A stretch of 64,000 nt of DNA from Albugo candida (taxonomy: Eukaryota; Oomycota; Peronosporomycetes; Albuginales): positions 372,001 through 436,000 of the forward strand of contig JBDOQK010000001.1 of assembly GCA_040437565.1 (NCBI GenBank), in the 5' to 3' direction. A model generated the notes under the pieces. That model ran no database searches. It was not told where the DNA came from and saw only the letters and a program-made list of their open reading frames with translations. This document shows, in pieces, positions 11,667-23,551 of this stretch (the first letter of the stretch is position 1; each line of letters opens with the position of its first letter). Position numbers and translations under genes: made by a program.

Positions 11667-12249
11667 TCTTCTTTTGTTTTTCTTCTTTGAAATTTCAGTT
11701 ATCTGTTCTGATGCTGTACCGTATGCTTCACAAGTTCGTTATTGAAGGATCCGAAAAAACTTCAAATTTAGTGCCCTCTGGAAGTTGACCGGAAGTAGAG
11801 TCATGCTTTCCGTATTGAATATTTACTACTCTGTAGCTCAAACCCAGAAGGATGCGCGTGGGTTTATCGCGCGATATGATGCGGACACCTTTCGCAGACA
11901 AAATCCGCTATGTTTATCATTATCTAGACTCTTCACGATTGATGCTTGCCACAAGCAGGGGATTTATCCCAGGCCCAACTGTTGCTCCTGATTCCGAAGG
12001 ATAGTATCAAGGATTATCGGTCAAGATCTATCTATTCGTTTGATTAAGAAATGAAGATCAGGCAACCCTTGTACCTGTTCTATCAAGTGGTAAGCATGAG
12101 TGAGAAAGTGGACAGTGTCTTTTCGTGAATTTTCCTTTCCAGTGCAAAACTCATCCAATGCTTTTTGCAGTTCTGGCGATAGAGTGATTGCGATAATGGA
12201 TATAAAATTCCGTGGAACAATACAAAGACGATCAAATAATGTATAAGGC
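11667..12249. other. Crinkler upstream region and spacer
   Basis: This holds the presumed minus-strand promoter of the Crinkler. No other coding or repeat feature is supported. Confidence 0.35.
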
Positions 12250-14150
12250 TTGAGTCATGGATGATATTCTACATTACCGGGGTAGATGCGGCAGTAACCT
12301 GCAATAGTTTGCTGCTATGTGAAATTGTCATCAAATGCGTAATACACGCTTCGAACAAACAATGTCTTCCGTGGACCGCAACAGCTCCAAAATCGCGATA
12401 TATCAAGCCCAGATCTCATCGTTTTTCGATGAACAATTTTCTTCTGCATGTCTCCTGCTAATCGTAAACGCGTCTTAGGCGGCCCGCGTAATGGAATTTA
12501 TGATCCTAGTGATCTCAAAAATCATTACTTACCGCTAGCAACTCGTCTCCAGCGATCCTGTAAAGCTGGCAACGATCACATCTGTTACCTGGTGTCTATG
12601 AATTTATTCAGTCTCTCAAGTACGCGCTTGTGGCGTTTAAATAATCCGTTTGAGCCGCTCAGGCGCACCAGCGTTACCATTATTGTCTTCATCGGCATCA
12701 ATATAAGAAGCCGGAGAGCCCTATCCAGTTTTATCCTTGGAAAGTTTTTTCTCGACTATATAATAGCATCATCGGGTCAACCGACCAAGAGCTGTATAGC
12801 TCTGATGAAGGAGAGACATCACAAGACACGACATTACGAAGAAGCGACATTACCATGGCGACGCTTAAAACCCCTCAACCAGAGAAAAACTGCCTGCGAC
12901 GCGTAATCATTTGGAAGAGTGTATCGGCCACATTTCTCAAAATAGTGAGATTTTTGAATCGGCTCTTCAGATCAATTATCTGGATGATGGGAAGGGAAAG
13001 AGTTATATCATCAATGTTCGTGAATGAGTGGAAGGATTGCTTCTATCTCAAGAGCTGGCTGTTTACACTGAAACAAGAGTCTGACTCTATCGGTGGAATC
13101 AGTGAGAGACTCCGAGTCCAAAACAAGCGATGCAACGCACTGAGAAAAACACTAATGTGGAGAATATCATAACGTTAACTTTGCTGAGTGAATTACACAA
13201 TTCATTGGCAACGTGGAAGGCTGAATTAGAGTATTAACAACCGGAATCGGATCTTGCCGTTATACTGAATGAGGAAGGCATGTAAGAAGCGCTATTACAG
13301 AGGTTCACTGATCTAGATGTCTTCCTCTTTTATAAGGCGACATACTTGAGCTAATATTATTTGCTGTTCTAGCTTTTCTAATCACTTGCCTCGGGTGACT
13401 CGAATCGCGGAATTGCTAAAGCACAGATCAAGTAACACTTGCTCTTATTTGTTATCAAACGATTCTTTCGAGATTGTTCTAATAAAGAAGCGGAAGAAGA
13501 ATTAGAAGTATGTTTCGCGAATTTGAAGAAAATGTGACGTGTCCCGACGGAAAGTCATTCTCGAAATATCTGTTTGAGACTATTTGGAAAATATGTAATC
13601 GTGTCCCTACTGTAAGTCAAGCATTGACAATCTCTACCTGATATTAATGCGTTACGTATTGATTTATCGCAATAGCCGCAAAGAGTACGTATAGTATTCG
13701 TCGAAGGTGATAGATTGCAGGCACCCGACAATGATTGCGCCTGACTAAGCGTGTCGATATACCGAATATTGGCGACCAAATACGCAAGAAAATATTCGTT
13801 TTCGAGAACGGATCTCAATTGTTATCATTGTGGTCGACTCGAAAATGTCGACAACAAATGTCCTGTCTTTGAAACCCAGGCTATTCCATTCTCGCGTCTG
13901 ACCGGAGCAGTCCGATGATGCGACTGTGATCGTCGTCTCTGGCAAAAAAGAACATGCTCCATCCGAACAGTTGAAATGAAAGACAGAGCAATGTGTATTG
14001 CTTGCAATGGGATTTGAGGAGTCGATCAAGAATCACGCACTCATGGATACACACTGGCGATTTTGCAGCAATCTCCGAGCTCCTTTGAAATATTCTTTTT
14101 GGCGCTTGTGTAACAGACGGTGATAAATTCCATGCATACATTTTATACTC
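12250..14150 (+). repeat. Family X fossil, first-half copy (gag-like)
   Basis: About 1.9 kb matches 45.02-46.72 kb. Both copies share an ATG followed by NRKRVLGG (12448 here), which may be an ancestral start. Near 13.82-13.86 kb there is a zinc-knuckle-like CxxC...C box, which suggests a retroelement gag-type protein on the + strand. It is heavily broken and old. Confidence 0.5.
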
Positions 14151-14949
14151 GAAGTGTACAAAAACTTTCTACACGTTGAAACTGAAACAATCTGCCGATC
14201 AGAGCGGATGCTACACAATACAATCCAAGTATTCACACGTAACATGGAGAGCGTATACTTCAACCAGGAATTCTACACCTTCGCCTACCCTCTCCTTCTA
14301 CATGGAATTAGCCCTAGACTAGAAAGTTCTTTCTAGTTTTTAACAAATGGCAGAAACGGGTCGAATTTACACTAAAATCAGGTATCTTCTCTCTGCCCTT
14401 TTGACAAATCATATTCGTCAAATTGAAGCGTGACACCATTTTGCACCAGTTATGCTATTTCCCCACTTGAACAGTAATCAAGTATACAACAAATATTCGT
14501 ATACCTGCTCTCTTTTTCAAGAAGTCTGTTTTCAAATATTCGAATACAATCAAAGAAATCGGCAAAGAAGCTGAGCGCTCGCGAAGGCATTCTGCAATCA
14601 ACGACGTACCTCAGAAGCAATCCTCTGCTTGATACTCCTGCAGAAGATCCGAACTCGATCCTTTGCAATGGCGATTTTCAAACGGCAAATAAACTCAGCC
14701 GCTCAAAATCGACCCGAGTGCCCTCCTCACAACACACTCGCTGTGGATTCCTCTGGTGGACAACCCGTTGATTTGTGTTCGCTTTCTTTGATGCGAAATC
14801 GATTTATAATAAATCACTCAATTTTCTCTCATCGTTTTACAAAAAATCCGATAGCTCTATTACGAGAATCAATACAATGGCGTGTACCCTCTATGAGACG
14901 CAATGATATCAAAGAAGTGCATCCGAGTCCGTCGGTTGTCATATTACCA
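14151..14949. other. Spacer, nothing recognised
   Basis: The long + strand frame that starts at 14629 runs antisense to the PWP1-like relic and has no motif of its own. The rest is unassigned. Confidence 0.35.
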
Positions 14950-14950
14950 T

Positions 14951-15200
14951 TCAAATTGGATACTCATACGTTGTCCCAAAAGCACCAGAAAGCGATAGAT
15001 CCGGCACACCATCTTCTGTACCTGCAACCAGATTGTTTGGCTGATAGGGAGCCCAAGCTATATATTCCACATCCGAGCTTAGCGGAAAAGATGAGAATGC
15101 ATCTGGATGACGCCGATCAAGAATTAGCAGACGATGGTCAAGGGAAGCACTCAAGTAGAAAAGATCGAACAAATTGGGATGGAAATGACATCAGAAGGGT
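14951..15200 (-). pseudogene. PWP1-like WD40 relic
   Basis: The minus-strand reading contains FHP, then LFYLSASLDHRLLILD, then SSDVEYIAWAPYQPNN and LVAGTEDG. This order and spacing match two neighbouring WD40 blades of PWP1, a nucleolar and chromatin WD40 protein (FHP, SGSYDKSVALYD, then IERVTWNHFSP and LASTDDG in the human protein). Only about 60-70 residues are recognisable, the frame shifts and stops on both sides, and no intron arrangement restores the rest. I read it as a fragment of a host-gene duplicate; the working gene should be elsewhere in the genome. Confidence 0.5.
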
Positions 15201-16106
15201 GTGGGGGAGTGTATTTTGTGTATGATAAGGCCCATGAACAAGTGAAGAGATGACTCGCGGTCTTCAAACCTCGAGACGAAGAGTATATGGCACCATACAA
15301 TCCTCGTGGACACGTGCAGGCGAATTCCACTGTTGGGAAAACCCAACATCCTGTTCAAAGTAGGGGACGGAGTTTCCGCGAGCGTGCCGCATACCCTCTG
15401 GATGCGACGTATGGCAATCTCAATGGCGTGCCAGTCACAAAAAATCACCAAGCTGAAAGTTGATGGCTTGCTGAAAGAAGGTTCCCTCCAGCACATTGTC
15501 TCGTCTTCGTCTTCCGCTGAGGACATGGGAACACTTCGATTCAGTGTATCGGAGGTTCATAAAATTGGTATTCTCGATATACGTTTATTCAATACTGATC
15601 GACATGCAGGAATTGTACTCTTGTCAACCAAAGGCTCAGAAATGAACACATTTCTCATGACTCCGATCGATCATGGAATGTGTTTGCCTTCATTTGAGCA
15701 TTTGAATGGAGCGTGCTTCGATTGGATGTCCTGGCCGCAATCTCGTCTTCCGTTTTCGTCATCGGAAAACCATCATATCGCATAAAGTGAGCCGTATCTG
15801 CTCGAAAATCTGGTTGCCGATTACATGAAGAGCGGCACTGAAGAGGATGTAATAAGCCGCGAATATTGTGATATTTTGGCCGAGACAGCCACTCCGAAAC
15901 TCGTGCAAATTCTGTCACATTGTAGTCTACAGTATATATCTTGTAAAGTGCGATAGGGCGTGTAATAGTAAACGCACTGTACTCTATACAGCCAAAGCAT
16001 TCGAAGTAGAATTAAATAACAGATACAACCCCCTTTGTTCCGTTTACATTCTGTTAACTGATCAAAAACAATAATTACCGTAACACGTTTCCCGTTCTAA
16101 AAAAGA
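15201..16106. other. Unassigned DNA next to the PWP1-like relic
   Basis: A 159-codon + strand frame (15306-15785) and minus frames (15191-15526, 15655-15918) overlap one another and have no recognisable motif. Part of this may be further decayed PWP1-like sequence. Confidence 0.3.
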
Positions 16107-16680
16107 ATGTTTACGTCTGCTGTTCATGACGTAGTCGCTAGATCCAAACAAAAAGCAAAGCAGAATCTGTACGGATCAGCTAAACGTTATGCTTTCAAGA
16201 CCGCTAGTACTGAACTCTATTTTGTTGCATTAAGTGATAAAGACGATCGAGAAAGCGGATGCGGATGGATGGGTGGGAAATTTAGCTATAGGATGCACAA
16301 CATTCTTTGTTTGTATGCGTATTACTTGTCTCATNNNNNNNNNNNNNNNNNNNNNNNNNNNNNNNNNNNNNNNNNNNNNNNNNNNNNNNNNNNNNNNNNN
16401 NNNNNNNNNNNNNNNNNNNNNNNNNNNNNNNNNNGACGTAGTCGCTAGATCCAAACAAAAAGCAAAGCAGAATCTGTACGGATCAGCTAAACGTTATGCT
16501 TTCAAGACCGCTAGTACTGAACTCTATTTTGTTGCATTAAGTGATAAAGACGATCGAGAAAGCGGATGCGGATGGATGGGTGGGAAATTTAGCTATAGGA
16601 TGCACAACATTCTTTGTTTGTATGCGTATTACTTGTCTCATGCATCCGAGTATACTTTGCCACGTTGCAAACTCACATAA
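16107..16680 (+). CDS. Small open frame of unknown function, split by an assembly gap
   Basis: When the false duplication is discounted the frame encodes about 88 residues, from the ATG at 16107 to the TAA at 16678. It is Lys/Arg-rich near the start and contains several Cys. I recognise no family. It may not be a gene. Confidence 0.2.
16128..16641. other. Assembly gap with false 207-bp duplication
   Basis: Bases 16128-16334 recur exactly at 16435-16641 across a 100-N gap (16335-16434). Confidence 0.92.
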
Positions 16681-17376
16681 ATCAGAATGGAAGGAAAATA
16701 CAGCTGACAGTCCAACGTGCTCTATATAGTGTATAGTGCGTCTCGGTCGCGTGAAAAAAGGCCATTTCTGCCTCTATGGATCCTCTCACTCGTGTTTGAA
16801 CTCCATCGTCCAAGCAACCTCAGAACTTATTCCCATGTTCGGGACATACGACGCACATAGCAAGGAGCGTCTCCAGGTTGATACTTCCATTAACTTGACT
16901 CAACTCTAAAAATATGCGACATGGTGGAAGGGGTGAGATGATTAGCTAAAATTTCATGAATATACGTATACCCTACTGAATGTAGATGCAGCCGCGTATA
17001 CCTTTGGAAAGCCTATATGAATCACTCATCAAATTGCTTCTAATCGCGAAGATCCTACTTTTTTATATTCGAAAGTATACATTGTCGCCTCGTATACAAT
17101 AATGATGATGTAAACTCGCCATGAATTGTGTGACGTATGCAAGAATTTATGTATTGGGTACAGCTGTCTCCACCTGGGTACCATTGACGCAATAGAGCGT
17201 AATATAGAAATTCGAACCCACGAAAACTCACCATGAAAGCAATTGAACTCCTCATCAGTCTTTTTTCTTCAACTTCATTTTTGAATTTGTCTTCAGCACA
17301 GTGTTCTGTCGATTCATATCGGTACGACGTGACAAAAGTGTACATCTGATCACTGCCAACTCTGTTCTTCGATAGA
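16681..17376. other. Upstream region of the peroxidase gene
   Basis: No gene is supported on either strand. The minus-strand 192-codon frame (17055-17633) overlaps the peroxidase start and looks like chance. Confidence 0.35.
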
Positions 17377-18516
17377 ATGACAGTAGCTACAAATTCTTGC
17401 GCTTGTCCTTGCGCTGCCTCCAGTACAAAGGAGCAAAAAGTTAATCTGAATAAAATACGAGAAGAACTTGTCGGGATTTTCGAAGAAAATGGGAAGATAG
17501 GACCTACTTTGGTACGAGTTGCCTGGCATGCTTCGGCATCATTTAGCGGCAGGGACGGGAGTGGAGGATCTGATGGAGGAAGGATCCGATTCAAGCCCGA
17601 AAGTGCCTGGGTTAAAAACACCGGACTTGACAAAGCTGTTGCAGTACTGGATCAAGTTCAAAAGAACAACCCTGAGATCACGCATGCAGATCTTTACATT
17701 TTCGCTGGTGTCACAATGATTGAGATAATGGGTGGGCCAAAGGTTCCGTTCCGATTAGGTCGGAAAGATGCTCCTGACGGGAGCACCAGTCCGCCAGATG
17801 ATAGACTGCCTAGTGCCGACAAGGGGTGTCCGGTCAAAACAGCAGCGCATGTGCATGATGTCTTTAGCAGACTGGGATTCAATGATCGTGAAACGGTTGC
17901 ATTGATCGGCGCTCATGCCGTTGGACGTGCGCACCCAGAATTGAGCGGTTTTAGCGGTCCCTGGACTGAGACGGAAAGGAAATTCTCAAACAAATATTTC
18001 AAGAATTTGCTGAACGTCGAATGGAAGCCAACCGAAGGGAAAAGCCCGACACAGTTCAACAACCCTTCCAAAACACTGATGATGCTTCCTTCCGACATGG
18101 TTCTTATCCAGGATGAAGCGTTTCGTCCTTTTGTCGAACTCTACGCCCAAAATGAAGAAGNNNNNNNNNNNNNNNNNNNNNNNNNNNNNNNNNNNNNNNN
18201 NNNNNNNNNNNNNNNNNNNNNNNNNNNNNNNNNNNNNNNNNNNNNNNNNNNNNNNNNNNNGGAAAGGAAATTCTCAAACAAATATTTCAAGAATTTGCTG
18301 AACGTCGAATGGAAGCCAACCGAAGGGAAAAGCCCGACACAGTTCAACAACCCTTCCAAAACACTGATGATGCTTCCTTCCGACATGGTTCTTATCCAGG
18401 ATGAAGCGTTTCGTCCTTTTGTCGAACTCTACGCCCAAAATGAAGAAGTCTTCTTCAAGGATTTTGCTGTTGCTTTTCAGAAAGTGACCGAGAATGGGGT
18501 CAATTTTGAAGATTAA
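17377..18516 (+). CDS. Class I heme peroxidase (ascorbate peroxidase / cytochrome c peroxidase type)
   Basis: The enzyme reduces hydrogen peroxide with heme. The distal site RVAWHAS (about residue 46, with catalytic Arg, Trp and His) and the proximal heme-ligand box IGAHAVGRAH (about 178) are intact. The Trp of SGPW (about 195) and the buried Asp of LPSDM (about 238) complete the proximal Asp-His-Trp triad of class I enzymes. An N gap with an exact 188-bp repeat adds 96 false codons, so the true protein is about 283 residues, normal for a single-domain ascorbate peroxidase. No clear organelle transit peptide is visible, so it may be cytosolic. Sequence alone does not decide whether ascorbate or cytochrome c is the electron donor. 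There are no introns in the model, and the start is the first ATG of the frame. Confidence 0.88.
   Translation: MTVATNSCACPCAASSTKEQKVNLNKIREELVGIFEENGKIGPTLVRVAWHASASFSGRDGSGGSDGGRIRFKPESAWVKNTGLDKAVAVLDQVQKNNPEITHADLYIFAGVTMIEIMGGPKVPFRLGRKDAPDGSTSPPDDRLPSADKGCPVKTAAHVHDVFSRLGFNDRETVALIGAHAVGRAHPELSGFSGPWTETERKFSNKYFKNLLNVEWKPTEGKSPTQFNNPSKTLMMLPSDMVLIQDEAFRPFVELYAQNEEXXXXXXXXXXXXXXXXXXXXXXXXXXXXXXXXXXERKFSNKYFKNLLNVEWKPTEGKSPTQFNNPSKTLMMLPSDMVLIQDEAFRPFVELYAQNEEVFFKDFAVAFQKVTENGVNFED
17973..18448. other. Assembly gap with false 188-bp duplication inside the peroxidase gene
   Basis: Bases 17973-18160 recur exactly at 18261-18448 after a 100-N gap (18161-18260). The shift of 288 is a multiple of three, so the frame appears continuous. 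Confidence 0.92.
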
Positions 18517-18943
18517 AGAACAACAGGGAACATTTGATGAAAATATGACAAACATTCGCATTGTTTTGCAATATCATCATCGCTTTTTGATTGAATATAA
18601 TTGTTTTTTTCCATATTTGTAAGTTGTGCTTCCTTTTTATTCCGTTGAATCTTATCTCTGTGAATGTATGGTTTTGCTGTTGAAAATCTGGCAACAAATG
18701 CCGATTCTATACAGTGCAGCCCTAGTCCTACAGAGACTTGCATTCACCACCAAAAAATGGTTTTAGCGGTCGCATTCATCCAATACTTTAATCAAATGAA
18801 ATGCTGTTGAATACTGAAATCCCATCCGAAATGCTGTTGAGAAGGTGAACACCATCGAGTTCGGTCCCATCAACGGATTTTGATGGAAATGAACCCGACG
18901 CAATCTCACCTTCTCGATAACACACTTTCCAACTTGCAAAATT
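18517..18943. other. Spacer between peroxidase and TBC gene
   Basis: This AT-rich stretch holds the peroxidase 3' end and the TBC promoter. No further feature is seen. Confidence 0.4.
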
Positions 18944-20020
18944 ATGACGAAAACCAACCTCCCCTTACTACAAAAATTCAAACGTTCATGGATCAAAATG
19001 ATTGATGCCGCCCAGCGTCTAGTGACTTGTTGTGGATCGATTGATGACACTGCTAAACGAGTGGTACCTGTCTCGCCTATGGAGAAATTCCCGATGAAGA
19101 AATTGGCCTGGAGAAGAGGTGGAATTCATCCAGAAGACCGAATTCGACTCTACATGAATCCGCAAATTGAATCTGATGGCAACGATTATGCGTCGATGAA
19201 AGACGCTGAAGATGTTCCCCCACCTACCACTCTGTACAAAGCTCTATTGAGTACGATCAAACAATACGACACCAAATGCAAAACACGTGCAGGAAAAAAT
19301 CTGCTCTCCGATTATATCGCAACTCGACGCGATATCAAAGTCGATTTGGAACGAACTTTTCCAGGCGAAAAATGCTGGATCAACACCAAAAAAGGCCAAG
19401 CCTCACTGAAGCGTGTACTTCTCGCGTATTCGGTTTTGCATGAATGCAAAGGATATGTGCAATCAATGTCGCATATTGCTGGACGATTGCTGTGTATCGC
19501 ACGTGAAGGCAAAAAGATGAAATCACTCAAAATTGAAGCCTGCGTATTCGATTTATTGAGAAAGATATGCGACAGATTCTGTCCTACAACGTACTGTGAC
19601 GGAATGGAAGGACTCCACCAAAGTGGTGCGATCCTCGAAGAACTTATCCGTGATCGTCTTCCAGCCTTATCGACCCATCTAGAGGCCCGTGGATCTTCTC
19701 ATCTTGGACTTATTTTGGCTACAAATTGGTTTCTTCCCCTTTTTTGCGCCGACTTTTTCAAAGAAACGACGAGCAGGATTCTTGATATCATTATGACCGA
19801 AGGACCTGACACTATGTACGCAATCGCAATCGCCATACTACGAATGAATCAAGCCTATTTGATGAATAGTGACTTGGATTTTTACGAAATATTTGGATAC
19901 TTGAAAAAGTTTACGACACGTATGACGAATGTGGATCTTCTTCTCGCCAATGCAAAGAGAGAGTGGGGATTCCTACGCTTGAATGTTTTTTCAGAAAAAC
20001 CACGAATGAAATTCCTGTAA
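18944..20020 (+). CDS. TBC-domain Rab GTPase-activating protein
   Basis: This 358-residue protein carries a TBC domain, which speeds GTP hydrolysis by Rab GTPases in membrane traffic. The arginine-finger box is ATRRDIKVDLERTFP (residues about 122-136, matching the family IxxDxxRTFP). The glutamine-finger box is YVQSMSHIAG (about 171, matching YxQGM with Ser for Gly). The later TBC helices (FPxLFCxxF-like, around 265) are present. The N-terminal 100 residues are not recognised. There are no introns. It is one of two Rab-pathway genes in the window, but nothing links it specifically to the Rab at 27-28.5 kb. Confidence 0.82.
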   Translation: MTKTNLPLLQKFKRSWIKMIDAAQRLVTCCGSIDDTAKRVVPVSPMEKFPMKKLAWRRGGIHPEDRIRLYMNPQIESDGNDYASMKDAEDVPPPTTLYKALLSTIKQYDTKCKTRAGKNLLSDYIATRRDIKVDLERTFPGEKCWINTKKGQASLKRVLLAYSVLHECKGYVQSMSHIAGRLLCIAREGKKMKSLKIEACVFDLLRKICDRFCPTTYCDGMEGLHQSGAILEELIRDRLPALSTHLEARGSSHLGLILATNWFLPLFCADFFKETTSRILDIIMTEGPDTMYAIAIAILRMNQAYLMNSDLDFYEIFGYLKKFTTRMTNVDLLLANAKREWGFLRLNVFSEKPRMKFL

Positions 20021-21059
20021 TGCTGCAGACTCTTATTTAGTAGATATAGAACGAGAGCAAAGTACAAGTAGGCATCATAGAGTAGCCTAAAAAGCTGTGT
20101 CGTTTATTTGTCTATTTAATAATCACCTTCAGTCTTTTTGTGAGTTTTCCTTATTGCATTTTTGCGATTTCACGCTTAGCAGTGTATTACATTTTGTTGT
20201 ATGTCTTGCAAACGCGCAGCCTCTGATAGAAAAGATATACGGCTTTCATTTGTTGATAATACTAATTATGAGAATGNNNNNNNNNNNNNNNNNNNNNNNN
20301 NNNNNNNNNNNNNNNNNNNNNNNNNNNNNNNNNNNNNNNNNNNNNNNNNNNNNNNNNNNNNNNNNNNNNNNNNNNNATACTAATTATGAGAATGGAACAA
20401 TTTTCAGAGGCTCAAAGAAACGCTATACTGGCAATAAAAAATGCTAACGCTCTTTTCGTTGGCGATAGCTATGTCTATCCACATCTCGTGACTAGATGGA
20501 TTTCTCGATCGATTTCTGTTCTTTTGTTTTTCCTTATTCCCAAGAGACTCCACTTTTTGATCCACAACTTTTACACATCGAGTCATTTTTGAGCCGCTGC
20601 AGCGAAGCGAACATTACTGCAGTGCAGGAAAGAGGAAATAGTTTGCATCTTCGCTTATCGAAGCACACATTACAACGTTGCATGTGTCTGCAATACATCT
20701 AATGGTACATTCCGCAAACCTCATACCTGAAGAAATTTGTGTCAGAGGTTACGAAGCATGAATGAATGTTTTTGCACCTCGACATGCGTCGATTGATTGA
20801 GACGCGCTGCATTTTCTTGTGGCACAGAACTTCGAGTGCTCCAGCCATTACGTGATTTGAGTCCTTTAAATAAGGAGCAGGTGAAGCTCAACCACAACCA
20901 GAGGAGCTTCTTTATGCAGCAGCCGCGTACCGGTCCCTTCGTGACATAATGATTAGCGAAAGAATTCTACATTGAAGAAGTGGTACTGAATTTTGATGCG
21001 TTTTGTACATGAAAACTTGCATCCGTCATATATGAGTTCAATTTCACACCAATAGAGCC
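20021..21059. other. Spacer with an assembly gap
   Basis: This holds the TBC 3' flank, an N gap (20277-20376) and short open frames without motifs. No gene is supported. Confidence 0.35.
20259..20394. other. Assembly gap with false 18-bp duplication
   Basis: Bases 20259-20276 recur at 20377-20394 after a 100-N gap, the shortest of the contig-end overlaps in the window. Confidence 0.8.
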
Positions 21060-22255
21060 AACATCGATGAAGGTAGTTCTCCTTCTTGAGAAACTCATGC
21101 TCTATTTTGGTCACCATATTTGTTACTGATATTTAGATCTGGGGCTCCTCTAGAGAAAATGAGCTACTTTAGCATTAAAAGGCGGTATTTTTGATCGATA
21201 GTTCTGCGAGAGTGAGTCATCCTGCTAAGACATCGCCGAAGCATCTCTATAATGCGCAGTAAACAGAACAAAAACACTTGTCATGTGACAGCACAAATTC
21301 ATAAGAACACGAATCACTAGAGCTCTAAGAATACCAGTTTCTAGTCCCAGTCATTGTCACTGTATCGGTGCCATCGTCTGTCGTAGCTGACAATGCTATC
21401 CCTTTCCATTTTCCCTATCCAATTGCATGACGATGTGAGTTGCGAAAAGTTGGACCATTTACATGCAAAGTGCAGAAAACCGATTCAGTTCCTATCTATC
21501 CGCCTGAGCGATCTGGCCAGAGCAGCTGTAGCCTCCTTTGTCCTGCATTATAAGCCCGGATGGAAGCTTACTAAGGGCGCACGCTCTGAATAAGGGAAGA
21601 ATGTTCCTCGTTCATTTCTGCGGAAGCCGCAAATGTTTCTTTGGAATACTGCTCGCAAGATGAAGCTCGCTAAAACACACATCAGCATTCAGTCATTGTC
21701 AACAACTTTTGTAAACGCTACAGCCTCGTCAAACGTTCGGTGCGATGCCGCTGGTATATCAATGTCAGAGCGTGAATCAGCTGAGCAATTTCTGAAAACA
21801 TTACATCAGCATTTGTGAAAGGCGAAGCTGGTCCGACTTTTGAGTTTCGAAGGAGTCACTCGTCTGAGTCGTTTCTGCGTTCAAAACTGAATCTGCGTAC
21901 AGCTAGCTCATCGATCTAAACTAGATGAAACTCGATTACTGCTCTATACCGACTCTTTCAATACAACACGCTCTCAGGACAGAAGGGTAGTGAACCTCGC
22001 CGAAAACGAGCAGAATCGCTCCTTGACTCAAAACCACATCAGATGGTAGCGAATGAGTCGGTCCAATTGTGTATCATCTTTCCTGAAGGGAAGGCGAAAG
22101 TGCGATTGTCAAGCAGCGCAATGCTTTCATTATATGTGAATTGAGCGAATGCATGCGTTCAACTACAACGTTGAGTTTTTCTCATTCTGCATTCTCAACT
22201 CAAACTCATAAAATCTTGACGTATGTTGGTGCCGAATCAGAGCCCGGTTTTATGC
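21060..22255 (+). repeat. 1.2-kb repeat unit, left copy
   Basis: This matches 22356-23551 with a few small indels and about 4-5 percent substitutions by eye. It ends exactly at an N gap, and the second copy begins exactly after that gap. That is the same geometry as the exact contig-end overlaps elsewhere, so it may be the other haplotype rather than a tandem repeat. Open frames of 66 codons (21393) and about 62 codons (21633) are conserved in both copies but carry no motif I recognise. Confidence 0.75.
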
Positions 22256-22355
22256 NNNNNNNNNNNNNNNNNNNNNNNNNNNNNNNNNNNNNNNNNNNNN
22301 NNNNNNNNNNNNNNNNNNNNNNNNNNNNNNNNNNNNNNNNNNNNNNNNNNNNNNN

Positions 22356-23551
22356 AACATCGATGGAGGTAGTTCTCCTTCTTGAGAAACTCATGCTCTA
22401 TTTTCGTCACCATATTTGTTACTGATATTTAGATCTGGGGCTCCTCTAGAGGAACTGAGCTACTCTTGCATTAAAAAGCGGTATTTTTGATGGATAGTTC
22501 TGCGAGAGTGAGTCATCCCTGCTAAGACATCGCCAAAGCATCTCTATAATGCGCAGTAAACAGAACAAAAACACTTATCATGTGACAGCACATAAGAACA
22601 CGATGCACTAGAGAGCTCCAAGAATACCAATTCTTAGTCACAGTCACTGTCACTGTATCGGTACCATCGTCTGTCGTAGCTGACAATGCTATCCCTTTCT
22701 ATTTTCCCTATCCAATTGCATGACGATGTGACTTGCGAAAAGTTGGACCATTTACATGCAAAGTGCAGAAAACCGATTCAGTTCCTATCTATCCGCCTGA
22801 GCGATCTGGCCAGAGCAGCTGTAACCTCATTTGTCCGGCATTATAAGACCGGATGGAAGCTTACTACGGGCGCACGCTCTGAATGAGGGAAGAATGTTTC
22901 TCGTTCATTTCTGCGGAAGCCGCGAATGCAAACGTTTCTTTGGAATACTGCTCGCAAGATGAAGCTCGCTAAAGCACACATCAGCATTCATTCATTGTCA
23001 ACAACTTCTGTAAACGCTACGGCCTCGTCGAACGTTTGGTGCGATGTCGCTGCTATATCCATGTCAGAGCGTGAATCAGCTGAGCAAATTCTGAAAACAT
23101 TACATCAGCATTTGTGAAAGGCGGAGCTGCTCCGACTTTTGAGTTTCGAAGGAGTCACTTGTCTGAGTCGTTTCTGCGTTTAAAACTGAATCTGCGTACA
23201 GCTAGCTCATCAATCTAAACTAGATGAAACTCGATTACTGCTCTACCGACTCTTTCAATACAACACGCTCTCAGGACAGAAGGGTAGTGAACCTCGCCGA
23301 AAACGAGCAGTTTCGCTCCTTGACTCAAAACCACATCAGATGGATTAAATGAGTCGGTCCAATTGTGTATCATCTTTCCTGAAGGGGAGGCGAAAGCGCG
23401 ATAGTCAAGTAGCGCAATGCTTTCATTTTATGTGAATTGAGCGAATGCATGCGTTCAACTACAACGTTGCGTTTTTCTCGTTCTACATTCTCAACTCAAA
23501 CTCATAAAATCTTGACGTATGTTGGTGCCGAATCAGAGCCCGGTTTTATGC
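22356..23551 (+). repeat. 1.2-kb repeat unit, right copy
   Basis: This is the second copy of 21060-22255. The shared open frame at 22686-22886 differs from its partner at only a handful of residues. Confidence 0.75.

Noticed and set aside
17055-17633. 192-codon minus-strand frame overlapping the peroxidase start
   Set aside because: It is antisense to a well-supported enzyme, with no homology pattern of its own.
21393-22886. The two 66-codon frames as a tandem gene family
   Set aside because: They are the same sequence in the two 1.2-kb units, probably alleles. The neighbouring frames are broken and no motif is present.
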